Assembly: GCA_029260795.1 (NCBI GenBank)
Contig: JAJDCO010000040.1
Location: 1 to 64,000, forward strand
Origin: Planctomycetota bacterium
GTDB lineage: Bacteria > Planctomycetota > OFTM77
Length of the DNA: 64,000 bases
Direction of reading: 5' to 3'
This document shows positions 38,501-45,405 of this stretch, one piece after another. Made by a program: the position numbers and the translations under genes. Position 1 is the first letter of the stretch. Each line of letters begins with the position of its first letter. The notes beneath the pieces are model-generated. The model saw nothing but the letters and a program-made list of their open reading frames with translations, was not told the origin of the DNA and searched no databases.

Positions 38501-39537
38501 CTCGGCACGAAGCCAAGGTCGAGGCGACCATCCACGACGTCGACCTGAAATGCCTGCGAAAACGGGCGCAGAGTGCCGACCTGACCCGCGAGATCCAAAT
38601 CGTCCAGCAGAAGCTGTCCTTCGGCCGTCACATCGAAGACGCGCAGCCCGGGGAAGTCCCTCGGATCCCCTCCGGGCGCACCCCAAAAGATCTCGGCGAA
38701 GTGCAAGCGAACCTGATACGCCCCGTTCGGTAGAGGAATCTCGTATGCGAAGCTGCCGAAGCGCTCACTCTGATAGAGCGTGTCATCCGAGGTGAATTCG
38801 ATCGGATTACCCGAGAAGAACGAATCACCACCCACGAAGCCTTGATCGCCGAGCCAGTGAAGTCCGCGCGAGTCGACCGTCGCATTTCCACCCGCGTTCA
38901 CCAGCAGACGCACACCGTCTTGGACCCACCGCTTGGACGCCTTGCCTTGGCCCGACGAGCCGGAAGGAGGTCCGGTCGGCCCCTGGTCTCCCGGCGAGCG
39001 TTCTTCGAGCGGCTGGGAGTTCGCGACTTGGATCGCCACCAGCCCGGCGCTCTCGCTCGCCGAGCGGAGCTGAATACGCAACCGACCCGTCTTGTCCACT
39101 TTCACCGGGACGACCACGGGCCAGCTGCGGCCAGCGGGATCGACGAGCCGCAGATCGGCCTCGTCCAGAACGGTGCGTCCGTTCACTGCAACCGAGAAGG
39201 ACGGCTTCCCGGACCGGGCGTACTCGGTCCATGGGAGGTGTCCGCCGAAGAAGAGCATGACTTGATAGCGCCCTTCCTCGAGCTCGAAGTGATAGGAGAA
39301 GTTTCCGACGCGTTCCGTCGCCCAGATTCCCGAGCGACCGGGAACCGTTTGAGTCGAGCCACCCTTGAAGAACCGATCCTCACTCCACCGACGGTCTTGA
39401 TCATCGACCGTCTCGGAGCCACCGGCGTTGATGCGGATCAAGTCTTGGGCATTGGCAGAGTCCGACATCCATCCGAGCCAGGCGATGACGAGCCAGGTCG
39501 AAAAGAAAGGTACGAGATTCCGACGGGTCGAGAGCAT
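32512..39537 (-). CDS. Giant secreted multidomain protein: malectin, anchor-D, beta-propeller, TSP3
   Basis: This 2341-residue exported protein starts at ATG 39537 (GGAGG upstream) with a signal peptide ending near SANAQD. Order: malectin-like (about 30-175), malectin (210-360), one choice-of-anchor D (365-475), malectin (480-630), six tandem choice-of-anchor D/ASPM-SPD-2-Hydin-like repeats (633-1296), a glucose/sorbosone-dehydrogenase-like beta-propeller (about 1303-1720, e.g. GPDGRLYVTQQNG, RGPDGWLYITQGG), acidic thrombospondin type 3-like repeats (1723-1797), then beta-rich C-terminal domains. Malectins bind glucosides, so a surface glycan-binding or anchoring role is inferred. The propeller's ligand is unknown. 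The first part matches the shorter neighbour in domain order. It stands inside the leftward polysaccharide unit. Confidence 0.88.
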   Translation of the reverse strand: MLSTRRNLVPFFSTWLVIAWLGWMSDSANAQDLIRINAGGSETVDDQDRRWSEDRFFKGGSTQTVPGRSGIWATERVGNFSYHFELEEGRYQVMLFFGGHLPWTEYARSGKPSFSVAVNGRTVLDEADLRLVDPAGRSWPVVVPVKVDKTGRLRIQLRSASESAGLVAIQVANSQPLEERSPGDQGPTGPPSGSSGQGKASKRWVQDGVRLLVNAGGNATVDSRGLHWLGDQGFVGGDSFFSGNPIEFTSDDTLYQSERFGSFAYEIPLPNGAYQVRLHFAEIFWGAPGGDPRDFPGLRVFDVTAEGQLLLDDLDLAGQVGTLRPFSQAFQVDVVDGRLDLGFVPSVDTAKLSALEIVSLPIAKPGPELTILEHQLEFPVQLVGTTSNPRTFELRNTGLEPLTISTASVVGPQATEFGFESLALPVTLIAGESLFFDGVFSPLAAGIRVADLRFESDAPGSPAEIPIVGLATEEPPDPQTIRVNTGGDLFFDQAGKLWQSDTGFQGGWTYSFASEIAGTDEDALYQDERYGSFAYSFPLVNGAYRVRLHFAEIYWGAPGGGEPGAGNRVFSVTANGVQIISDLDLYAQVGPLTATIIESIVSVESAQLVLEFSASVDFATVAAIEILPVTGTPKMTVTPSVIDFGSALEGQETMLAVELRNIGSSTLDISDFSVGGVDSGSFAFDTASSYQLLPSESVSITGTCDPQRLGVLSAHWSITSNDPADAGGVREVSVAAVGDPGLPVLVVVPNPIDFGAVVLGQTSADVTITLRNDGTGRLDISDVLIEGLDAGDFFFDLTPPLAIASGEVVNFEGRLSPTTVGVLDAQLVLVSDDPADSNGRRVVPIAGEGLAAEPDLLISPAPVSFPPTHVGQTSSALDVIFRNIGTTSLTIGAITVEGSHSSEFSFPIDTALPWILAPNQSRTIAATFSPLGEGTRLAELVVSSDDPDDGGQPRRVAVSGEGFILAPDLVVTPNTAAFGAVRLGTTSAPLVVKLENVGDATLTVSSLQMSGPAGGDFLFPAGRSLPFDLAPAESWLISATFSPSALGARAATFDIVSNDPDDPAGLRPVDVSGTGIAPILTVTPSPVDFGGTPSGETSAPLSVQLENTGSAPLALASVQLQGVDSVAFDFVTPPGVPAILQPAETLAFEIVFAPSSGRAFTSELRIVSDDPFDVGGERLVTVEGLGTLPQLDVQPGAFDFGPTQVGATSLPRTMTLTNVGGAPLEVTNFQWTGDASGDFSSDAVLPLTLGPGQSIDTALQFSPSMVGSREAELQIFSDDPGDSSGYRTVPVIGEGFEEVPVQFDRRVIVTWWGTPGAGEFDNPTSLMFGPDGRLYVTQQNGLIHVFTLDANRDVTSTEVIRTIFDSPTFNQDGTPAVGVIGRQVTGILVDPTSSPTAPVLYIGHSDPRIGQNSDSTALAIDTDGGVLTRLTGPVFDDPLNREDLVTGLPRSRENHATNTIVRGPDGWLYITQGGNTNFGAPSQFFSELPEVALSASVLRLNVAALSSPIDVSAGSQVESQAGDGEIPGVFEVYATGYRNGYDMVWHSNGRLYLNENGGNAGLGNTPGPVHGCGTGVEINAGTEPDELLLVTANSYGGHPQPVRGFCVYRDGSDYNPSLPPEPGYRAPLFDYGFFTSSNGLTEYESLAFNGQMLGDLLSVNTFAQKNIVRLQLAADGLSVVGSEVLVSNLNGPIDLVAAPDGAVFVAEFFSDEITLLTPNTPADPFDNDGDGIDDDVDEDDDNDGYTDIDELANGTNPFSPADYPPDHDGDFVSDLLDPDDDDDGILDTEDDFFFDPTNGDGTQLPLVYDWNPGDPNLGGIRNSGFTGVQRTTNGQGLVSGQISAGAAAGFLSIVSTEGEMQSSQNDQDNALQLGLNATPGLGVGPFTVMTRLTAPFASPPVPPLGGEAAGVFVSVGEDDYIRLTVTAEAGGQPGLAWASEFDGVYDDLLPGSPIPLNLPGPTRLDLFLTLDPEIGTITARYRIDSDDPTAILTIGSVSLTDRPELARLFVSGLGVGLMATRFGAPSQQFIAVFDYFRILPGSGGDLDRGSAAVLTVDPGGELQESGTGSANSFVLTNASTEGQGITRITLDLRWSVLRDLVFDPNGLAGDDSSKPFTIDVDPGVGCRGARLLSPRDGGFDRLEIDFDDFSPGEVFGFSIDVDPTSIRGASAPGPGQAGEICGLELVGARLCVQFSDGSFHDAQLAPLIGSTTGAVGRAVAGPPARPCLGVLGVTPPAEVAGSSQIARVAGPIGAAVELHLLEGALFAELPGEGFDLEPFEANSVIGYQLYSATIGSAGYVEIPIELVRSAPEGGLVHLFATLRRENGSAAVSPVSILQWVP
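34147..34371 (-). repeat. Thrombospondin type 3-like acidic repeats (coding)
   Basis: Codes for about 75 residues of calcium-binding D-x-D-x-D-G type repeats (DNDGDGIDDD, DEDDDNDGYTD, DHDGDFVSD, DDDDDGILD). It separates the propeller from the C-terminal beta domains. On the DNA the plus strand shows runs of GTCGTC from Asp codons. Confidence 0.85.
35650..37641 (-). repeat. Six tandem choice-of-anchor D repeats (coding)
   Basis: Six repeats of about 110 residues, each with a P-x-x-x-x-F-G start (e.g. PSVIDFG, PNPIDFG, PSPVDFG, PGAFDFG), a central LRN-G or LEN-G turn and an SDDP or SNDP turn. They are Ig-like folds (ASPM/SPD-2/Hydin type). Repeat units differ clearly in sequence, so the array is old and not a recent tandem expansion. 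Confidence 0.85.
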
Positions 39538-39801
39538 TTTCGGCACATCCTCCATGAGAACGGGCAGAGACGCTCACCAAAAGCGTGGTGCAGAACTAAG
39601 CGGGTAAAGCGGGGACGCTCGGCAAGTGCGAGAAGGGTTGAGTGAGACAGGGTGGCGGTCAATCGAACGAGTGGCCTTTGGAAGGGTTCCACTCGGCGGC
39701 CATCGCCTGGTCCGTGCGACAAGCCGGTCAGTCGCTCGGGCCAGTTACGGCCGTCAGTCAAGCTTCGGATTCCAGACTAGACCGGTTCGCCCTCCTTGTG
39801 A

Positions 39802-41643
39802 TCAACGAATCGAAAAGACACGTTCTACCTCCAAGGCCGATACCGTAGCGAAGTCTGTGAGAGACTCGAAACGCAGGTCGATCTGCTCATCACCGACCGT
39901 CAGCTCGAACTCGATGACGGCGGCCGTGACGGGGCCGTAGGTGGACCACAGATCCAAGCTCGAAACCTCGAGCTGATCTTCGGCCCAAACGTTGAAGAGT
40001 CGTTGGTTCGCTCCGCCTGGTCCTCCACCGGGCGCTCCCCAGTAGACCTCGGCGAAATGCAGACGGACGAGATAGCGCCCGTTCGGAGCCGTGAAAGCGT
40101 ACGAGAAGTTGCCAAAGCGCTCGACTTGATAGAGACCGTCCTCGTCAGTGCCTTGGATCTCACCCGAGTAGCTGTTGGCCTCGCCGCCCGAGAACCCCGT
40201 GTCGGCTTCCCAGTCATTGCCAGCCTGATCACGATACTCGGCACCGCCCGCATTGATGCGCAGCAGGCGGTCGAAGGCCGCTCGGCCTTCTCCCCGAAGA
40301 TCGACCGCCTCACTGGCGACCGGTCCGCCGGTGAACACCAGCTTGGCTCGACGTTGCCCTTCATCGCGAGGAGTGAAGCGTACCGGAGCGATCCAGCTCT
40401 CACCCGGTTGGAGCCACAGGGTCTGTGTCGCTCCGGGCTCGAAAGGGAACTCGTCGACGTGCGGCCCCACGACCTTCATGTGAAGCTTCTCAGCCACCAG
40501 GCCGGTATTGCGGACCTCAAACTCCATGAGCGCGCTCGACGAGTCCACCTCGGTCGGCGGAAAATCCTCGAGGGGTCGAAGGACGGACAGCTCAGAGCGC
40601 ATCCCCTTGGGCTGGATCGGCAGTACCTCGAGAGCCGAGAGCTTCGCGGAATCCACGATCGAAGTCAGCTCGATGTCAAGTACACCGTCCTTCACCTCGG
40701 CCAAGAAGGACTGCGCGAAGGCCGTCGCTGGACGCACCAGAGCGACCAGATCCAAGTCGTCGAGCACGAGGGTGCCCTCGACGCGCACGTCGAACACGCG
40801 CGAGCCCGGTCCCCCGGTTGCGTCTCCGCTGGGGACGCCGTAGTAGACCTCCGCGAAGTGCAGCCGAACCTCGTAGGTGCCGTCGTCGACTGGAATCCGA
40901 TAGGCGAAGTCCCCGTACCGCTCGCTCCGATAGAGCGCGTCATCTCGCGTTCCGGCGATCGGATCCGGAGCCGTGTAGACGTCTCCGCCCTCCGACCCGG
41001 TATCCGCCAGCCAAAGCACGCCCTTCAAGCCGACCACCTCCGGCCCCCCGGCATTCACTCGGTGAGGCACGGCCACTTGAGCCGTTGGTTCCGGCATCTG
41101 TGACGCCCGCGTCACCGGGCGCTCCCGCGAGGGCGTCACGCGCAGTCCCGCCAGGCGGGCCCGCTTTCGACCGGTCTCGAACTCGATCGTGAGCTCTCGC
41201 TCGCGCCCGATCTCGACCGGGATGACCAAGGGCCATCCGTTCTGTCCTGACGTGTGCAGACGAGCGTCCACCCAAGCTCGGATCGACTTTCCCTGGACCC
41301 GCACTTCGAAGGCGAGCGTGTCGCTCGGCATCAGCCCATCCCAAGGAGCCAGACTCCCGAAGAGCAGAGTCAGATGGTAGCGGCCGGGCTTCAGAGGAAT
41401 CTGGTACGCAAAGTCACCGCGCCGCTCCCAACGCTCAATGCCGGAGACTGCCGGAGAGAAGCTCCGCGAGACGGCGCCTCCCAGGTAATGCGCGTCGGGC
41501 TGCCAACCCTCCTCGCTCGGCGAGGCCGCGATCTCCGGACCTCCGACGTTCAATCGCCAAGTGTCCTGAGCGGCGACGTGGCCGCTGAGAGTGACGAACA
41601 ATCCGATCACGATGCAACGATGCGCGAATCTCTCGAACTTCAT
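39802..41643 (-). CDS. Secreted malectin/anchor-D protein, short paralog of the giant neighbour
   Basis: This 613-residue exported protein (signal peptide ending near HVAAQD) starts at ATG 41643 behind GGAGGAGAGG. Domain order is malectin-like (about 25-165), malectin (190-320), choice-of-anchor D (325-435), malectin (440-605). That equals the first four domains of the 2341-residue protein in the same order. Shared signatures include DEDALYQ/DEDGLYQ, VERFGNFSYAF and RLHFAEVYWGAPGGG. It ends right after the third malectin, with no repeats, propeller or TSP3. It should bind a glycan at the surface. It lies upstream of the giant gene, 265 bases from its start, in the same direction, and downstream of the GT4 genes. 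Confidence 0.9.
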   Translation of the reverse strand: MKFERFAHRCIVIGLFVTLSGHVAAQDTWRLNVGGPEIAASPSEEGWQPDAHYLGGAVSRSFSPAVSGIERWERRGDFAYQIPLKPGRYHLTLLFGSLAPWDGLMPSDTLAFEVRVQGKSIRAWVDARLHTSGQNGWPLVIPVEIGRERELTIEFETGRKRARLAGLRVTPSRERPVTRASQMPEPTAQVAVPHRVNAGGPEVVGLKGVLWLADTGSEGGDVYTAPDPIAGTRDDALYRSERYGDFAYRIPVDDGTYEVRLHFAEVYYGVPSGDATGGPGSRVFDVRVEGTLVLDDLDLVALVRPATAFAQSFLAEVKDGVLDIELTSIVDSAKLSALEVLPIQPKGMRSELSVLRPLEDFPPTEVDSSSALMEFEVRNTGLVAEKLHMKVVGPHVDEFPFEPGATQTLWLQPGESWIAPVRFTPRDEGQRRAKLVFTGGPVASEAVDLRGEGRAAFDRLLRINAGGAEYRDQAGNDWEADTGFSGGEANSYSGEIQGTDEDGLYQVERFGNFSYAFTAPNGRYLVRLHFAEVYWGAPGGGPGGANQRLFNVWAEDQLEVSSLDLWSTYGPVTAAVIEFELTVGDEQIDLRFESLTDFATVSALEVERVFSIR

Positions 41644-41753
41644 GACCCACCTCTCCTCCGGAATCGAAGCCGTGCTTCTCGCCCGGTCTCGTCTGTCGGA
41701 CCTCGGCTCGGGCCGGATCCGTACCTCTGGAGCTTTCCCAATTATCGTGCTCT

Positions 41754-42992
41754 TCATGCCGCCATTCCTTGGCGAGCTCGCTCGTACAGAGCAAGAAGAC
41801 GCGGCGCGTGAACCTCGAACGACAGCTCGCGCTCGGCGAACTCTCGTGCGGCCTGGCCGAAACGCACCAGGTCGTCGCTCAGCGTCCGCTCGATCACTCG
41901 ACGCAGGTCCTCCGCGTCGCCCGCGGTAAAGAGCCGCCCCGTCACCCCTTCCCGGATCAACTCGGGGATCCCGCCCAATCGGGATCCCACGACGGCCCGC
42001 CCAGCCGCGCATGCCTCGTAGATCACGAGCGGCGAATTCTCATACCATTCCGACGGGACGACTACCAACCGGGCCTCCGCCAGGATCTTCTCAATCTCGG
42101 ACTTCGTCCTGCGACCCAAGAATCGGACCGAGGTCGCGCCGCTGTCCCGGGCGATCTTCTCGAGCTCGGCCCGCATCGGCCCGTCCCCGACGATCCACAA
42201 GGGCGTCGCCCATCCTCTGGCGGCGCGAATCAGCGTGCCGATCCCCTTCTCGGATGCGAGGCGCCCCAGATAGACGATCGGACCGCTCTCGGGCGTCGGA
42301 GCCGGTGCCGGACCGATCTCGACACCGTAGTGGCAGTGGATCACACGGTCGGCCGGGTATCCGCCCTCGACGAGCTTCTCGGCCATGAACCGGCTCGGCG
42401 CGTGGAACAGTCGAACGCAACGCCGATAGCTGTCCAAGGTCCGATGTACCGTCGCTTCGATCGACAGCAGCCCTCCCATGACCACGGAGCCCCGATGGCA
42501 ACGGGTCAGCAAGGAGCCGATGGCCGAGCCCCGGACACAGCGCTCGCAAATCTGTCCGGTCCGTTCGTTGAAGAGTGTGTAGTTCGGACAGACGAGCTTG
42601 TATTGATGCGCCGTCAGGACGATCGGAATCCCACGCTCGGCGAGGAGCGGCAACACCGACGGTGAGATCTGATGCTCGATCATGTGCACGTGGGCGACGT
42701 CCGGTCGCACCTCGTCAAGCAAGGCGGTCAAACGCCGCCTGGCCTGAAGCGAGTAGACCATGCGCCCGGGTGCTCGAACGGCCGCCGACATCCGGGATCT
42801 CCAACCGCGGGCTCGATAGTCGATCTCGCTCACGAAGAACCGGGACCACGGCGTGGCTTCATTCTCTGCGCAGTCCATCGCAAAAGGGATGAACTCATGG
42901 CCTTGCGACTCGAGAATCGAGCGCGTCGCGAACAGGTAGCGCTCGGAGCCACCCACGACGCGATAGAACTTGTTGAGGGCGAGAACCTTCAT
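41754..42992 (-). CDS. GT4-family glycosyltransferase
   Basis: This 412-residue GT-B enzyme starts at ATG 42992 (GGAGGAGAGG upstream), overlapping the previous stop by 4 bases. The N-terminus (MKVLALNKFYRVVGGSERYLF) has the GT4 acceptor loop. It carries a Cys cluster CPNYTLFNERTGQICERCV, seen in a subset of polysaccharide GT4 enzymes. Donor-site motifs are IVYLGRLASEKG, IVGDGPM and PSEWYENSPLVIYEACAAGRAVV. Donor and acceptor are unknown. A 110-base gap with a strong ribosome site follows before the malectin genes. Confidence 0.92.
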   Translation of the reverse strand: MKVLALNKFYRVVGGSERYLFATRSILESQGHEFIPFAMDCAENEATPWSRFFVSEIDYRARGWRSRMSAAVRAPGRMVYSLQARRRLTALLDEVRPDVAHVHMIEHQISPSVLPLLAERGIPIVLTAHQYKLVCPNYTLFNERTGQICERCVRGSAIGSLLTRCHRGSVVMGGLLSIEATVHRTLDSYRRCVRLFHAPSRFMAEKLVEGGYPADRVIHCHYGVEIGPAPAPTPESGPIVYLGRLASEKGIGTLIRAARGWATPLWIVGDGPMRAELEKIARDSGATSVRFLGRRTKSEIEKILAEARLVVVPSEWYENSPLVIYEACAAGRAVVGSRLGGIPELIREGVTGRLFTAGDAEDLRRVIERTLSDDLVRFGQAAREFAERELSFEVHAPRLLALYERARQGMAA

Positions 42993-44161
42993 CGCCTCTC
43001 CTCCGCGACCGGCTGGAGCACCGGCTCGTCGACGAACTCGTCGACCGCGACCTCGGGCTCCTCTTCCAGACCTCGCTCCTCGAGGAATAAGCGCTCGTAC
43101 GCGTCGCAAACACTCTCCCAGTTGTAGAGACGCTGAACGCGCTGGACGCCCGCCTCGGAAAGTCGTCGACGCAAGGCGGCGTCGTCTTCGACGCGTTGGA
43201 GCTGCATCGCCAAGTCGGCGACGTCGTTGACGCGATAGGTCAAGCCGGCGTCCCCGACCACCTCGACGTTCTCGGGCGTGCCGTTCACCACCACCGGGTT
43301 TCCGAACCCCATGCCCTCGAGGAGGGCCGGGTGCGTGCCTCCCACCTCGGTAGCGTGCACGTAGGCGCGCGCGTTGCTCTGAAGCTCGCGATAGCCATCA
43401 CCAAAGACGTAACCGGTGAACACGACTCGATCGTCGGCCATCGCGTGCAAGCGGGCGATGTATCGCGAGCTGTAAGGTGCGTCGCCGACCACCACCAAGG
43501 GCCAGTCGGTCTTCACCTGGCGATAGGCCTCGAGCACGCGATGGCAGTTGTTCTCGGGCTCGAGGCGGCTGACGTAGAGATAGTATCGGTCGGGCTCGAG
43601 TCCGTACTCGGCGAGCGTCGGGCCCGGCGGCAGGTGCCGCGGTGAGACGCCGTAGGTGATCAGCTCGGAGTCCGCCGAATACTGCTCACGAAAGTACTCC
43701 TGGATGACCCGCGCGTCGGCGACGATGCGATGAGGGAGCCAAGTGGCGAATCGCTCTCCCCAGCCGTACCAGAATCGCCCGAGCGGACCCCACTTCTGTC
43801 GCTTGCGCTCGACTCCGTCGACATTGAGCACGACCCGGCTGCCCGTCAGGCGCGGTAGCAACGTGAACACGGCGTTGGCCGCGTTGCAGAAGAGGCACAC
43901 GTCGTAGCCCTGGAACAGGGCGTGGATCGCCGAGAGCCCCGTGTGAACCACCGTGTCGAGGTACTTCTGTCGGATCGTCGGGAGCTTCACCAAGCGCACG
44001 CCGTGATACCGCTTACCGACATCCGGTGTGGCGTGCGGCCGGCAGTAGACGGTCACGTCGTGTCCGCGCTGCACCAGCCGCTCCGCAAGCTCTTCAGCGA
44101 AAGTCTCATAGCCGCCGTAGCGAGCCGGAATGCCTCGAGTTCCCAGGATGGCGATCTTCAT
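42989..44161 (-). CDS. Glycosyltransferase of the GT4/DUF1972 type
   Basis: This 390-residue protein starts MKIAILGTRGIPARYGGYETFAEELAERL, the N-terminal DUF1972 signature found on rhamnosyl- and related transferases of capsule loci. The C-terminal GT-B half has YLYVSRLEPENNCHRVLEAY and the donor-site segment GTHPALLEGMGFGNPVVV. It overlaps the O-antigen ligase gene by 4 bases (ATGA) at its start and the next GT4 by 4 bases at its end, so three genes are translationally coupled. Rhamnose transfer is an inference from the family. The C-terminal tail (about 365-390) is acidic and low complexity. Confidence 0.92.
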   Translation of the reverse strand: MKIAILGTRGIPARYGGYETFAEELAERLVQRGHDVTVYCRPHATPDVGKRYHGVRLVKLPTIRQKYLDTVVHTGLSAIHALFQGYDVCLFCNAANAVFTLLPRLTGSRVVLNVDGVERKRQKWGPLGRFWYGWGERFATWLPHRIVADARVIQEYFREQYSADSELITYGVSPRHLPPGPTLAEYGLEPDRYYLYVSRLEPENNCHRVLEAYRQVKTDWPLVVVGDAPYSSRYIARLHAMADDRVVFTGYVFGDGYRELQSNARAYVHATEVGGTHPALLEGMGFGNPVVVNGTPENVEVVGDAGLTYRVNDVADLAMQLQRVEDDAALRRRLSEAGVQRVQRLYNWESVCDAYERLFLEERGLEEEPEVAVDEFVDEPVLQPVAEERR

Positions 44162-45396
44162 GCGGCGACCAGCGCACCGAAGTTATCCGGTGCTTCCTCC
44201 CCTGTCCGTGCGATTCGATGATTGGCCACTGTCAGGGCGAGAATGACCCACAGGAGCTGCATGATCGTCGCGTCCGCCCAGGGTGACAGGTCCGTCAGGC
44301 TGGCAACGGCGAAAGCCAGATGAGACCCCACGAGTCCGCACGCCAGGAGCGCAGCGGGATCATCCAGGATCCTCCGATCCTGAAAGGCCAGAAAAAAGGC
44401 CTTTCCCAAGATCAAGAGATAGATAGCCAAGCCGATCAGACCGGTCTCAGCGGCGACGTACAAATACGTCGTGTGCGTCCGAAGGGAGAGCCAGTTGTCC
44501 ACTTCGAACTCGTAGTTCCCCAGCCCAACTCCCGTCACCGGCTTCTCGCGCACGAGTTCGACCGCCTCAAGAGCCAGGCTCAGTCTCGAAGCCGCGTGCG
44601 TCGTGTCGACCTCGTTGCGAGCCGTCTCGATGCGATCGAGGAACATTTGCGGGTACTTGAGAACGAGGAAGCCCACCGCGCCTGCCTGCAGGATCAAGAG
44701 TACGGCGACGGTCGCAATCGAGATGCGGCGGCTCCAAAGAGCGACGGCCAACATTCCGAATGCGCCGACCGCGGCAGCGACCCATCCCGTTCGACTAAAG
44801 GTGAGCATCAGACCGGCCGCCAAGAAGACGGTGACACCAGCATAGACGAACCAATGTCGATGGCGCTTGCCGACGACGCCGGTCATGGAGAGCGCCAGAA
44901 TCACCGCCAAGAAGGTGCCCATCATGTTCGGATGGACGAAGGTACCGGTCACACGGCCGCCGCCGAAGTTCTCGAAGCCCAAGCTCTCCAGCCCTATGGC
45001 TCCGTACTTCCATTGGAGCATCCCGAGCGCGACCTCGATGACACCAAGGGTCAAGAGTGCAGTGACGGCCAGCCTCAACCGCCTCGGCGTCGTGAGGACG
45101 GACGTCAGCGCGACGAACGTGACGATCCCTCGGAACATGTCCAACCACTGTCGCCAGAAGTAGTAGTTGTAGCGACTCTGGAAGTAACCGACGAAGGCCC
45201 ACAGCAACATCACCGTCGCCAGACCGACAAGCCGGCCGGTTCTCGGATTCCGCGATCTCTGATTCAGCCCCTCGAAAAGCAAATAGACACAGAAGAAGTC
45301 CGACACGCGGATGACGTCCGTTTGCAATTCGTTGTGGTACCAGCCTTGGTTGAACCCCAGGCTGATCATCAGCAGGAAGATGGCTCCGTGAACCAT
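44158..45396 (-). CDS. O-antigen ligase/polymerase family (Wzy-like) membrane protein
   Basis: This 412-residue protein has 10-12 predicted membrane helices and the Wzy_C/WaaL pattern with a large periplasmic loop around residues 265-310. In that loop, ASRLSLALEAVELVREKPVTGVGLGNYE resembles the conserved region (R...W..A..M....P..G.G.G.F). In this locus, with Wzz and a Wza-like protein, the likely job is polymerisation of repeat units in the periplasm; ligation is the alternative. It starts 9 bases after the Wzz gene and overlaps the DUF1972 gene. No other polymerase is visible. Confidence 0.85.
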   Translation of the reverse strand: MVHGAIFLLMISLGFNQGWYHNELQTDVIRVSDFFCVYLLFEGLNQRSRNPRTGRLVGLATVMLLWAFVGYFQSRYNYYFWRQWLDMFRGIVTFVALTSVLTTPRRLRLAVTALLTLGVIEVALGMLQWKYGAIGLESLGFENFGGGRVTGTFVHPNMMGTFLAVILALSMTGVVGKRHRHWFVYAGVTVFLAAGLMLTFSRTGWVAAAVGAFGMLAVALWSRRISIATVAVLLILQAGAVGFLVLKYPQMFLDRIETARNEVDTTHAASRLSLALEAVELVREKPVTGVGLGNYEFEVDNWLSLRTHTTYLYVAAETGLIGLAIYLLILGKAFFLAFQDRRILDDPAALLACGLVGSHLAFAVASLTDLSPWADATIMQLLWVILALTVANHRIARTGEEAPDNFGALVAA

Positions 45397-45405
45397 GCGA
45401 ACCTC

